This document shows, piece by piece, positions 26,094 to 32,812 of a DNA stretch of 64,000 bases (position 1 is the first letter of the stretch; the number at the start of each line of letters is the position of its first letter). A model generated the notes under the pieces. It saw nothing but the letters and a program-made list of their open reading frames with translations, did no database searches and was not told the DNA's origin. The stretch comes from Gemmatimonadales bacterium (GTDB lineage: Bacteria > Gemmatimonadota > Gemmatimonadetes > Gemmatimonadales > GWC2-71-9), in NCBI GenBank assembly GCA_036500345.1, contig DASYCE010000025.1, forward strand, positions 1 through 64,000, given 5' to 3'. Made by a program: the position numbers and the translations under genes.

Positions 26094-27084
26094 TTCCAAG
26101 CACCAGCGCGCGGCGTGGCTGGTCGCGATTCTTGGCGTCGTGCTGGTCATCGCGCTGCTGCCGTACGCGTCCGGCCTGCTCGGGGCGCCGGTGCTGTACG
26201 TCGTCTTTGCCAAGCTGCACAAACGGATCGCACGATGGACGCGGAGCCGCGCGCTGGCGGCGATTGCGGTGATCCTGATCGCACTGGTGAGCGTGATTCT
26301 GCCGCTGGTGTGGCTGGTGACGCTGCTGGTGGGCCAGGCCCATGGCGCGCTGGATGCAATGCTGCACTCGACCACGCTGCAGCGCCTCGATGCGCTCAGG
26401 ATCGGCAACTACGACGTCGGGCCGCAGCTCAAGAATGTCAGCGAACAGGCGGTCTCGTTTCTCGGAAGCAACGCCTTCGCACTGCTGGGAACGGCGGCCC
26501 GAACGGTGCTCTCGCTGGTGTTCACCTTCTTCGGCCTCTACTACCTGCTGATGGATCCCGACGGCGCGTGGCACGGCTTGCGGCCCTACATCCCGTTCTC
26601 CGACGAGAACGTCGAGATCCTGAAGGTTCGATTCGAAGAGGTCACCAAGTCGACGATCATCGGAAGCGGCCTGTCGGCGCTGCTGCAGGGAACGCTGATG
26701 TGCGTTGCGTTCATTGTCGTCGGGCTTGCCAATCCGGTCTTCTGGGGCGCGGTCGTGGTCGTGGCGGCGATTCTGCCGGTGATCGGCAGCGCGCTCGTCT
26801 GGATTCCCGCTGCGCTGGTGCTCTTCGCCAAGGCGCGGCCGGGCGCGGCGGTCGGCCTGATCATCTGGTGCGCGGCGACCGGATCCGGCGTCGACCACAT
26901 CTTCCGTCCATGGGTATCCGGCCGGTATGCCGAGATTCATCCGTTCATCATCCTGATCGGCGCGATTGCGGGCGTGAGCTATCTCGGGATCATCGGGCTC
27001 CTGATCGGACCACTGGCGCTCTCGTACTTCTTCGAGCTGCTGAAGATGTATCGCAAGGAATATCTGCCGAACTCGCGGCACTGA
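26080..27084 (+). CDS. AI-2E family transporter (PerM/YdiK-like)
   Basis: 334 residues with seven or eight transmembrane helices. It starts with AAWLVAILGVVLVIALLPYASGL, has a soluble middle part and the family-typical FTFFGLYYLLMDPDGAW, VVVVAAILPVIGSALVWIPAALVLF and GIIGLLIGPLALSYFFELL. Members have been proposed to export autoinducer-2 or act as sodium/proton antiporters. Substrate unknown here. A bulged hairpin terminator follows. Confidence 0.85.
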   Translation: MTVFDSKHQRAAWLVAILGVVLVIALLPYASGLLGAPVLYVVFAKLHKRIARWTRSRALAAIAVILIALVSVILPLVWLVTLLVGQAHGALDAMLHSTTLQRLDALRIGNYDVGPQLKNVSEQAVSFLGSNAFALLGTAARTVLSLVFTFFGLYYLLMDPDGAWHGLRPYIPFSDENVEILKVRFEEVTKSTIIGSGLSALLQGTLMCVAFIVVGLANPVFWGAVVVVAAILPVIGSALVWIPAALVLFAKARPGAAVGLIIWCAATGSGVDHIFRPWVSGRYAEIHPFIILIGAIAGVSYLGIIGLLIGPLALSYFFELLKMYRKEYLPNSRH

Positions 27085-27104
27085 CCGACTCGACGAAAAG
27101 GGAA

Positions 27105-27137
27105 AACGGGGCCCCGTGACCTGCGCGGGACCCCGTT
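27105..27137 (+). terminator. Intrinsic terminator between convergent genes
   Basis: AACGGGGCCC pairs with GGGACCCCGTT with one bulged base. A pyrimidine-rich CTTCTCTTCT tract follows. It serves the AI-2E family gene and, being nearly symmetrical, possibly the convergent OmpA-like gene too. Confidence 0.6.
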
Positions 27138-27186
27138 CTCCTTCACGCTTCTCTTCTCTTCTCTTCTACTACACCTGCAGTCCTGC

Positions 27187-28449
27187 TCAGTTGTTCTGCT
27201 TGACCTCGACGCGGCGATTCATTGCCCGGCCGTCCTTGGTCTTGTTGTCGGCAATCGGCTCATCCTTGCCACGCCACTTCACGGTGATCCGTGAATCGGT
27301 GACGCCGTCCTTGATCAGCAGGCGGCGGACCGTCTCGGCACGAGCGCGCGAGAGCTTCATGTTGTACGCCTCGGTTCCGATCCAGTCGGTGTGGCCGACG
27401 ACGTCGACGTTCACCTCGGAATGCGCCTTCAACGTCTCGGCGATCTCCGATACCGTGTCCTGGCCACCCTTGGTCAGATCCGCGTGGTCGAAGCGGAAGT
27501 GGACCATCTGCAGATCGAACGTGTACCGTGCCGGTGCTGGCGGCGGCGGTGGGGGCGGCGGCGGCGGGGGTGGCGGCGGCGGTGGCGGCGGGGGCGGTGG
27601 TGGCGCCGGCGCAGCAACCTGGATGGTTGCGGTCGACGTCATCTTCCCCTTGCGGCTGTGCGCCGTGACCTGCGCGCTCCCCACGGCACCGGCAGTGTAG
27701 AGGCCGGTGAGCGTGTCGAGCGTGCCAACGCCGGTCAGGTGATACGTGACCTCGTCGGGATTGCCGCAATAGGTCGCCGTCGCGGTGAACGATTGCGTCT
27801 GGCCTGGTGTGAGCGACGCCGACGTCGGCATGATGCTGATGGCGTCGTTGTTGTGATTGCAGTTGTGGCCACCGAGCATCAGGGAGAGGCCCAGCTGCGC
27901 TCCGAGGTACGTGTTGCTCTTGTCATCGAATCCGCTGGGAAGGACGTCGATGGTTCCCTCGGCGCGGATGTCCCAGTGCCGACTGAGCCCGAAGCGCAGG
28001 CCGGTCATTCCGCCGAAGCCGAAGTCCTTCTGGTCGATCCCAGCCGCCAACGTGGTGTGGTTGCCACCGGCGCCGATCATCCAGCTGACGTGACTTCCGA
28101 TCGGTGCGTTGTAGACGAGCTGGAGATGCGCGGGCCAGTAGACCAGGCGCTGCAGGTACGCCAGTGGGCCCTGCGTGGACGGAACATTCGCCTGTCCGTG
28201 GGAGAGATCGGTCTCGTTCCTCGACAGGTCGGCTTCAATGGCCCAATTATGGGCGAAGAAAAAGCCGATGCGCCCACCGCCGCCGAGATGATCGCCGAAC
28301 CCGCCTTCAACCTTGTAGACATCGGGGTAATCGGTGGCCCGGGCGAATCCGCCCAGCTCCCACGTTCCCTTGCCGATGCCGTTTCCCTGTGCCGCCAGCG
28401 GCCCCGCCATCGCCAGCGACCCCAACACAACCCACGCAACGCGACGCAT
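27187..28449 (-). CDS. OmpA family protein with beta-barrel, Ig-like domain and polyproline linker
   Basis: 420 residues. Signal peptide (MRRVAWVVLGSLAMAGPLAAQ), an OmpA-like 8-strand barrel (about 22-195), a bacterial Ig-like segment (about 205-275, ASLTPGQTQSFTATATY), an uninterrupted run of 22 prolines, and a C-terminal peptidoglycan-binding OmpA domain (VDVVGHTDWIGTEAYNMKLSRARA; end NRRVEV). It would tether the outer membrane to the wall, the polyproline acting as a rigid spacer. Ribosome site GGGGAGG. A stable hairpin sits in the leader. Confidence 0.92.
   Translation of the reverse strand: MRRVAWVVLGSLAMAGPLAAQGNGIGKGTWELGGFARATDYPDVYKVEGGFGDHLGGGGRIGFFFAHNWAIEADLSRNETDLSHGQANVPSTQGPLAYLQRLVYWPAHLQLVYNAPIGSHVSWMIGAGGNHTTLAAGIDQKDFGFGGMTGLRFGLSRHWDIRAEGTIDVLPSGFDDKSNTYLGAQLGLSLMLGGHNCNHNNDAISIMPTSASLTPGQTQSFTATATYCGNPDEVTYHLTGVGTLDTLTGLYTAGAVGSAQVTAHSRKGKMTSTATIQVAAPAPPPPPPPPPPPPPPPPPPPPPPAPARYTFDLQMVHFRFDHADLTKGGQDTVSEIAETLKAHSEVNVDVVGHTDWIGTEAYNMKLSRARAETVRRLLIKDGVTDSRITVKWRGKDEPIADNKTKDGRAMNRRVEVKQNN
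27538..27603 (-). repeat. Polyproline-coding tract (22 consecutive proline codons)
   Basis: A 66-bp run of CCN codons (mixed CCG, CCA, CCC) encodes the spacer before the OmpA domain. The mixed codons show it is not a perfect trinucleotide repeat, but length variation by slippage remains possible. Confidence 0.9.
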
Positions 28450-28467
28450 TCAACCTCCCCGGTTACA

Positions 28468-28493
28468 GCTCCCGGTCTCAGGCCGCCGGGAGC
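28468..28493 (-). promoter_or_regulatory. 5'-UTR hairpin of the OmpA-like gene
   Basis: GCTCCCGG and CCGGGAGC form a perfect 8-bp stem with a 10-base loop, 18 bases before the start codon and just ahead of the ribosome site. E. coli ompA mRNA is known to be stabilised by leader stem-loops; a similar role here is inference. Confidence 0.45.
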
Positions 28494-28657
28494 AAAGTCA
28501 GGCACATGATTGTCAATGTGCCCAATGGAAACATCCTGCTGAACTCATCGCAAGAGAGGTACCAGTATCACTCAGGGCGATAAGGTAAACCTCTCGGCGG
28601 AACCTCGCCTGACCGTCATTACATTGCGGCCGCGCTTGTCCTAACGACGGTTAAACA

Positions 28658-29350
28658 ATGCTTTACCCCACATCTGTCTATCGTTTTCGCCGGGGAGGGC
28701 CGGTCCTGCCTCTCCTGGCGATTCTCCTCGCAATCGTTCTTCTCCCCCGGTCCGCGCGGGCCCAATGGCGGATCGACGCGTGGCTCGGCGACGCGTGGAG
28801 TGCGCCGACGAATGTGACCTTCATGCAGGCTTCGGAGCCGGATATCAGCGCGACGGGCCACTGGTCGACCCGTCCGTTCGATCCGACCTGGTACTATGGC
28901 GGCAGGATCTCGAGCTGGAAGGGAAATAGCGGCTGGGGATTCGAGTACCTCCACCACAAGATCTACATGGACAACCCGCCGCCGGGGGTGGAGTTCTTCC
29001 GGGTCACCAACGGGGTCAATCTCTTCCTGCCGGAGCGGCTTTGGCGGCGGCACGGCTGGGAATTCAACGTCGGTGCGGGGCCGGTCATGGTGGTGCCGGT
29101 GAGCAAGGTCAGGGGGCTGGAATACGACAACGCCAACGGCATCTTCGACTCACGCTACGAGTTCGGAGGCGGAGCGATTGCGGCGGGGATTTCGCGGCGA
29201 TTGCGGCTGCTCCCATTCACGTTTGGTGAGGTATCGATCCAGGGGAGCGCGGCGTACGTGCGCGGGCGGATCGTGGACGGGCACGCGACCACCATGAATT
29301 ACGCTCTGCACATTCAGTACGGGCTTTCGTTACAGACCAAGCCCCGGTAG
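28658..29350 (+). CDS. Hypothetical exported protein, outer-membrane beta-barrel-like
   Basis: 230 residues, no family recognised. Signal peptide (RFRRGGPVLPLLAILLAIVLLPRSARAQ) followed by alternating hydrophobic/polar strands rich in Gly, Tyr and Trp (WYYGGRISSW, GWGFEYLHHKIYM, WEFNVGAGPVMVVPVS), ending in a strand-like YALHIQYGLSLQ. This pattern suggests a small barrel. It ends only 34 bp before the mobile-element junction, and the promoter of argG would lie directly behind its stop. Confidence 0.5.
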   Translation: MLYPTSVYRFRRGGPVLPLLAILLAIVLLPRSARAQWRIDAWLGDAWSAPTNVTFMQASEPDISATGHWSTRPFDPTWYYGGRISSWKGNSGWGFEYLHHKIYMDNPPPGVEFFRVTNGVNLFLPERLWRRHGWEFNVGAGPVMVVPVSKVRGLEYDNANGIFDSRYEFGGGAIAAGISRRLRLLPFTFGEVSIQGSAAYVRGRIVDGHATTMNYALHIQYGLSLQTKPR

Positions 29351-29353
29351 GGC

Positions 29354-29384
29354 TTGCATCGTGGGCCGGCGCTTGCATATTCAT
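29354..29384 (+). promoter_or_regulatory. Stranded native argG promoter and left half of the ArgR box
   Basis: TTGCAT (29354-29359), a 16-base spacer and CATATT (29376-29381) form a plausible promoter reading towards argG. The left ArgR half-site TTGCAT lies at 29373-29378. In the reconstructed uninterrupted site the argG ATG would follow 8 bases after the -10 box, giving a leaderless or near-leaderless message. The insertion now points this promoter into the element. Inference from sequence. Confidence 0.5.
29377..29384. repeat. Target-site duplication, left copy (ATATTCAT)
   Basis: The 8 bases ATATTCAT directly precede the left terminal repeat and recur exactly at 34771-34778 after the right terminal repeat. 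As I recall, IS1595-family insertions usually make 8-bp duplications. Confidence 0.85.
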
Positions 29385-29409
29385 CGGGAGTATGTACCTA
29401 GCGCACAAG
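29385..29409 (+). repeat. Left terminal inverted repeat of the transposon
   Basis: CGGGAGTATGTACCT, two variable bases (AG), then CGCACAAG. It matches the complement of 34746-34770 at 23 of 25 positions. Confidence 0.85.
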
Positions 29410-29450
29410 CCCTGAATCGCCGGGCGCGCCGGGAAACTGCATAGAGTATG

Positions 29451-29481
29451 CAAAACGGGCCGGGGAGTTTTCCCGGCCCGT
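29451..29481 (-). terminator. Intrinsic terminator of the transposase transcript
   Basis: On the minus strand, ACGGGCCGGG pairs with CCCGGCCCGT around a 7-base loop and is followed by TTTTG. It lies directly after the stop of the small gene at 29488. A separate palindrome, TGCATA-GAG-TATGCA, lies just beyond at 29438-29452. Confidence 0.72.
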
Positions 29482-29487
29482 CGTGGT

Positions 29488-29880
29488 TTAGCGGATTACG
29501 CTCATGGCTTGGGAGACTGAGATTCGCGGCTTGTGAGGCCAATCGGTAGTGATTGCCGAAATCGGTATGGCGTCGCCGCTGAAGTTTTCGGCCTCGCGAG
29601 TTGTCAGGCGAGAAATCAATTCACGCGCCCGGCGATTGTGTCGCGCTTTTTCCCACGGAATCGTGGCAATCACAGCGAGTAGTCCGAACGGATACCGGCT
29701 CACGGCCTGAGAAAAATACTGGCACGCGACAAAGCCGATTACAGTCGCGGTGACGCCAAACGCGCCCCTCCATTGGTCTGCTTCCGATTCGGCAAGCTGC
29801 CGGAGTTCTTCAACTCGGTTGGGCACTAAGAAGCCGCTGACCCAACGAACGCTCTTGCTTCCAACGCGCTCTAACGGCAT
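29488..29880 (-). CDS. Hypothetical protein downstream of the transposase
   Basis: 130 residues, no family recognised. A central hydrophobic stretch (GVTATVIGFVACQYFSQAVSRYPFGLLAVIATIPW, quoted as two likely membrane segments at residues about 43-57 and 64-75) suggests membrane insertion. The rest is polar. GGAGGGA precedes the ATG. It follows the transposase by 32 bp on the same strand and is closed by a terminator, so it is probably co-transcribed and part of the element. Confidence 0.5.
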   Translation of the reverse strand: MPLERVGSKSVRWVSGFLVPNRVEELRQLAESEADQWRGAFGVTATVIGFVACQYFSQAVSRYPFGLLAVIATIPWEKARHNRRARELISRLTTREAENFSGDAIPISAITTDWPHKPRISVSQAMSVIR

Positions 29881-29912
29881 CGAATTCCCTCCGGCCTAAG
29901 AGACGGAGCAGA

Positions 29913-30920
29913 TCATAGCGCCGCGCTGCTCCGGTTGTCGAGCTTCTTCCCAACTGCTCCTTTGATCGCTGCCAGTGTCCGCTCCCCGTCTTCCATCTTC
30001 CGGGTATTGTGCTTGAACGCCACTTCCGCGACGTAACGGTGCAGGTGGCGCGGGCTGACCGCGTGGTGCGTCCCGTACATCTGGCGCTTCAACCGCGAGA
30101 AGAAGGACTCCACGCTGTTGCTGTGCGCGTCACCCCGGGCGTACTCATGCGAGGAATGGTTCACCGTTTCGTGGTTGGCGAATGGTGACCCGACCTTGGT
30201 GTAGAGCGGGCTTTCGTCCGTCATCAAGGTGGAACCCAGGTCGACGTTTTCGACCAGCATTGTCTTGATGTTGGCGGCGGTCACCACCGGCATGACCGAG
30301 GCCCGGACTTCGCCGTCCCGCTGCACCACCGCCACCACCGGGACTTTGCTCTTGCCGGTGCGGCGCGGGAGGCGCTTGGCGCCCTTCGCGTAGGCTTCGA
30401 TCCGGGCGGCACGCTTCTCGGCCCGGCTCATCTGGCGCGGCGACCCGCCCACATACGTCTCGTCGGCTTCCACGACCCCGGACAGCTTCGCCTGTGGGCC
30501 GTAATCCGGCGTCATGGCGAACCGAATCCGGTGCATGAGGAACAGGGCCGACTTGTAGCTGAGGCCGGTCTGGCGGCGAATCTGGAGCGCCGAGACGCCC
30601 TTCTTCGACGCACAGGCCGCCCAGAAGGCGTAGCACCAATGGCGAAGGGGAATCTTGCTGTCCCCGAAGATCGACCCGATCCGGACGGTGAACTGCTTCT
30701 TACAGGCCGTGCAGCGCCACAGATAGCGCGGTCCGCGCTGGCCGTCCTTGCCAACGATCTGCCGGGCTTCGTTCACCGTCCCACAGTGCGGGCAAACCGG
30801 CTCCCCACCCCACCGCTGCTCTTCGATGAACGCCACCGCGGCGTCTTCGTCGGCACAGGCCAGTGGAAGGGAGGCAACCAGCGGGCTCTTGTCGTTGGCG
30901 ATCTTCGGCGCGTTTGTCAT
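29913..30920 (-). CDS. IS1595 family transposase
   Basis: 335 residues. An N-terminal zinc ribbon (CPHCG...CTACKKQF) with an RWGGEPVCPHC lead-in is followed by a helix-turn-helix region and a DDE-type catalytic core: GVVEADETYVGG (first Asp), LMTDESPLY (second Asp) and the NSVESFFSRLKRQMYGTHH segment, which takes the place of the final acidic residue. This arrangement is characteristic of IS1595 elements. A strong promoter lies immediately upstream; the message appears leaderless. Confidence 0.92.
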   Translation of the reverse strand: MTNAPKIANDKSPLVASLPLACADEDAAVAFIEEQRWGGEPVCPHCGTVNEARQIVGKDGQRGPRYLWRCTACKKQFTVRIGSIFGDSKIPLRHWCYAFWAACASKKGVSALQIRRQTGLSYKSALFLMHRIRFAMTPDYGPQAKLSGVVEADETYVGGSPRQMSRAEKRAARIEAYAKGAKRLPRRTGKSKVPVVAVVQRDGEVRASVMPVVTAANIKTMLVENVDLGSTLMTDESPLYTKVGSPFANHETVNHSSHEYARGDAHSNSVESFFSRLKRQMYGTHHAVSPRHLHRYVAEVAFKHNTRKMEDGERTLAAIKGAVGKKLDNRSSAAL

Positions 30921-30925
30921 ATATT

Positions 30926-30954
30926 ATAATACATAACGCATAAGCAAGAGTCAA
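30926..30954 (-). promoter_or_regulatory. Promoter of the transposase gene
   Basis: On the minus strand TTGACT (30949-30954), a 17-base spacer and TATTAT (30926-30931), close to sigma-70 consensus. The ATG begins 5 bases after the -10 box, so transcription should start at or near the start codon: a leaderless mRNA. Confidence 0.75.
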
Positions 30955-31013
30955 GCGCCGTTCCACTGGGCAACGTCTGTGGAACTTCCGCTCATGTTAT
31001 TCGTTATTGTTGC

Positions 31014-31036
31014 GATAATGGTAGCACCGTGCTACC
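31014..31036 (+). promoter_or_regulatory. Operator palindrome and -10 box of the toxin-antitoxin operon
   Basis: GGTAGCA-CCG-TGCTACC (31020-31036) is a perfect inverted repeat. GATAAT (31014-31019) just before it is a likely -10 box. It lies 10 bp before the toxin ATG. MqsA-type antitoxins bind palindromes at their own promoter, so this is the expected operator. Confidence 0.65.
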
Positions 31037-31046
31037 GTTCCGCGGC

Positions 31047-31364
31047 ATGGGGGACGGATGGAAGGATCCGAATCACCCGTTGGCGAGGGTGAAGGAACTG
31101 GCACGCGCCGGGCGAATCGACCCGACCGGGCGAGCAACCATCGACGCGCTCATGATGAAGATGGATACGGAGGACATGCAGGAATGCTTGGAGAAGCTAT
31201 GCGAGGCCGACTACTACATCACCAAGGATTCCGAGGAAAAGCCGGGACTGATACAGCACTATTATCGCTGCTGCTTTCGGGGAAAGTGGTTGCTGGTCAA
31301 GTTGCGCGTCAACGACCAGGCGCGTGTTGAGCTCATTTCATTCCACAAAGGGAAGCCACGGTGA
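31047..31364 (+). CDS. MqsR-like toxin (putative mRNA interferase)
   Basis: 105 residues from ATG 31047; the GTG at 31029 lies inside the operator and is unlikely. The N-terminus HPLARVKELARAGRID parallels MqsR (LSQVKKLVNAGQV), followed by LEKLCEADYYITKD and a strand-rich end KLRVNDQARVELISFHKG, like the MqsR end with its ISF motif. MqsR is a RelE-fold ribonuclease that cleaves mRNA. The order toxin, then antitoxin, with a 4-bp overlap is the MqsRA arrangement. Divergent from the E. coli protein, so activity needs testing. Confidence 0.72.
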   Translation: MGDGWKDPNHPLARVKELARAGRIDPTGRATIDALMMKMDTEDMQECLEKLCEADYYITKDSEEKPGLIQHYYRCCFRGKWLLVKLRVNDQARVELISFHKGKPR

Positions 31365-31960
31365 ACGATCAGAATGACGTCACAGCATGCCCAGAGTGCG
31401 GCAAGCCTGTTCGACGCATTCGGGGGTCGCGTGCGATCGCAATCGGTCGTCGAACGGTGAACGTTGACGGCGAATACAGGTATTGCGATGCGTGCGGGGA
31501 AACGGTGTACACGCTGGAGGAAGCGACTGAGCTACAGCGACAGGTCGCCACGCAGATCCGGGAACAGCTTGGTTTGCTGATGCCGGAAGCCATCACCGAA
31601 ATCCGCGAGGATCTCGGGCTATCGAAGGCTGCGTTCGAACGACTGCTGGGAGTTGGTCCTAAGACGGTGACACGGTGGGAACGCGGAACCGTCTTTCAGA
31701 ACCGAGCGACCGACACCTTGCTGCGGTTAATCGCAAATGTGCCGGGGACTGCTGAGTTCCTCGCAGCGTTGCATGGCGTAAAGCTGCCGCAGAAGGCGCA
31801 CAATCAGATGTCGTTCCAGCGGACGTTCGGGCCGTCGATGTACTTCGACGGTGCGGCCGCGTACGCCGGTGTAGCGATGGCAACGGGGCCGAGTCGCACG
31901 ATCCACGATACCGGACCGCCGGAACGAGGGAGGCCCCCATCCTCCGCCGTCTGGAGCTAG
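31361..31960 (+). CDS. MqsA-like antitoxin with C-terminal extension
   Basis: 199 residues. An N-terminal YgiT/MqsA zinc finger (CPECG...CDACG, residues about 9-45) and a HTH-3 domain (about 70-120: IREDLGLSKAAFERLLGVGPKTVTRWERG) are followed by about 65 further residues (HNQMSFQRTFGPSMYFDGAAAY...) that E. coli MqsA lacks. In toxin-antitoxin-chaperone systems such an extension is the chaperone-addiction region recognised by a SecB-like protein, and the next gene encodes one. GTG start overlaps the toxin stop (GTGA). Confidence 0.82.
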   Translation: MNDQNDVTACPECGKPVRRIRGSRAIAIGRRTVNVDGEYRYCDACGETVYTLEEATELQRQVATQIREQLGLLMPEAITEIREDLGLSKAAFERLLGVGPKTVTRWERGTVFQNRATDTLLRLIANVPGTAEFLAALHGVKLPQKAHNQMSFQRTFGPSMYFDGAAAYAGVAMATGPSRTIHDTGPPERGRPPSSAVWS

Positions 31961-31976
31961 ACACAGGATATGACCA

Positions 31977-32510
31977 ATGACTGAACCGACAATCGCACAG
32001 AGTGGCTACGTCCTCAACCGCGTCTATTTCCCGCATCTTCGATTTGAAGGTGTGTCGAATCCCGATGAGATCAAGCAAGGCCCCAGCACGCCCATTGGCC
32101 TCACTTGGAATTGGCGTATCATCGGCGACCGGGCATTTGAGGTCATGGTCAACGTGAAGACAGAGCCGATCACGGCGAGACCGGAGCGTGTCGACGTTCT
32201 CGCGATCGGTCGCTTTGAACTACAGGGGCCGCCTCCCGGCCTCGCTCTCCCGCGTTTTGTTCGGGTGGGCGCCGTGTCGCTCATCTACCCGTATGCACGC
32301 GAGGCAATTACAAACCTGACCGCGCGAGGTGCGTTCGGTCCGTTGTTCCTCGATCCCGTCAACCTGACGACGCTCGACAATTTTGATATGTCGCTCACGA
32401 TCGCCGCTCAGCAATTGCGAGAGAATCCCGCGCTAGGCGCGGCATTTGGCGATGTGCGTGCACTGACCGCCCCGCCCTCGCAACAGCTTCCTCTCCCGGA
32501 GGCACAGTGA
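31977..32510 (+). CDS. SecB-like chaperone of the toxin-antitoxin module
   Basis: 177 residues. It resembles SecB along its length: YVLNRVYFPHLRFEGVSNP at the first strand, IGRFEL in the middle and LIYPYAREAITNLTARGAFGPLFLDPVNL, which matches the SecB [28 protein letters not shown] block. It is placed 16 bp after the MqsA-like gene. Solitary SecB-like proteins of this kind protect and fold an aggregation-prone antitoxin. It is unlikely to be the housekeeping export chaperone, given its location on a transposon. Confidence 0.85.
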   Translation: MTEPTIAQSGYVLNRVYFPHLRFEGVSNPDEIKQGPSTPIGLTWNWRIIGDRAFEVMVNVKTEPITARPERVDVLAIGRFELQGPPPGLALPRFVRVGAVSLIYPYAREAITNLTARGAFGPLFLDPVNLTTLDNFDMSLTIAAQQLRENPALGAAFGDVRALTAPPSQQLPLPEAQ

Positions 32511-32550
32511 GGATCGGCAATACGCGACCGCCTCGATCTAGCGTATCAAA

Positions 32551-32633
32551 GCGCTCGTGGCGGAATGGTAGACGCGGCGGCATTGGGGGCTGCTAGTGAG
32601 TAAACTGTGCGGGTTCGAATCCCGCCGAGCGCA
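32551..32633 (+). tRNA. Class II (leucine-like) tRNA with UGG anticodon
   Basis: Full cloverleaf: acceptor GCGCTCG/CGAGCGC, D arm GCG/CGC with GAATGGTAGA loop, anticodon stem GCGGC/GCTGC (one G-U), loop ATTGGGG giving anticodon UGG, a 15-base variable arm with an AGT/ACT stem, T arm GCGGG-TTCGAAT-CCCGC, discriminator A, CCA not encoded. The long variable arm, D arm and A73 are leucine-type, but UGG reads proline codons. G1-C72 is not the proline-type C1-G72. Lies inside the transposon. Confidence 0.8.
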
Positions 32634-32659
32634 TTTTGTCTAAGGCTTGAGGATTACGT

Positions 32660-32812
32660 ATGGCGTCGAAGAAGGCAAAGAAGGCGACTTCCAATAAACG
32701 CGGCCCAAAGCCAGAGCGATTGAAGCTCGATGGTGATTGGGAAGACGCTGTCAAGAAAGCGGCAGCGAGGAAACCCGTTGCGGAGGCGACTTTGAAGCAA
32801 CGACCCCGTTAG
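32660..32812 (+). CDS. Small basic protein (50 residues)
   Basis: 50 residues, strongly basic start (MASKKAKKATSNKRGPKPERLK) then LDGDWEDAVKKAAARK. It resembles the many short lysine-rich proteins with a GPKPERLKLDGDWEDAV core found near mobile genes; function unknown. TTGAGGA lies upstream of the ATG. It starts 27 bp after the tRNA and overlaps the end of the convergent OLD-type gene by 4 bp. Confidence 0.65.
   Translation: MASKKAKKATSNKRGPKPERLKLDGDWEDAVKKAAARKPVAEATLKQRPR

Noticed and set aside
27140-27175. CTTCT repeat after the AI-2E family gene as a microsatellite
   Set aside because: Only three or four imperfect units; it is better explained as the pyrimidine tract of a terminator.
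32551-32633. Ordinary tRNA-Pro(UGG)
   Set aside because: The variable arm is class II and the acceptor and D arm are leucine-type; only the anticodon is proline.
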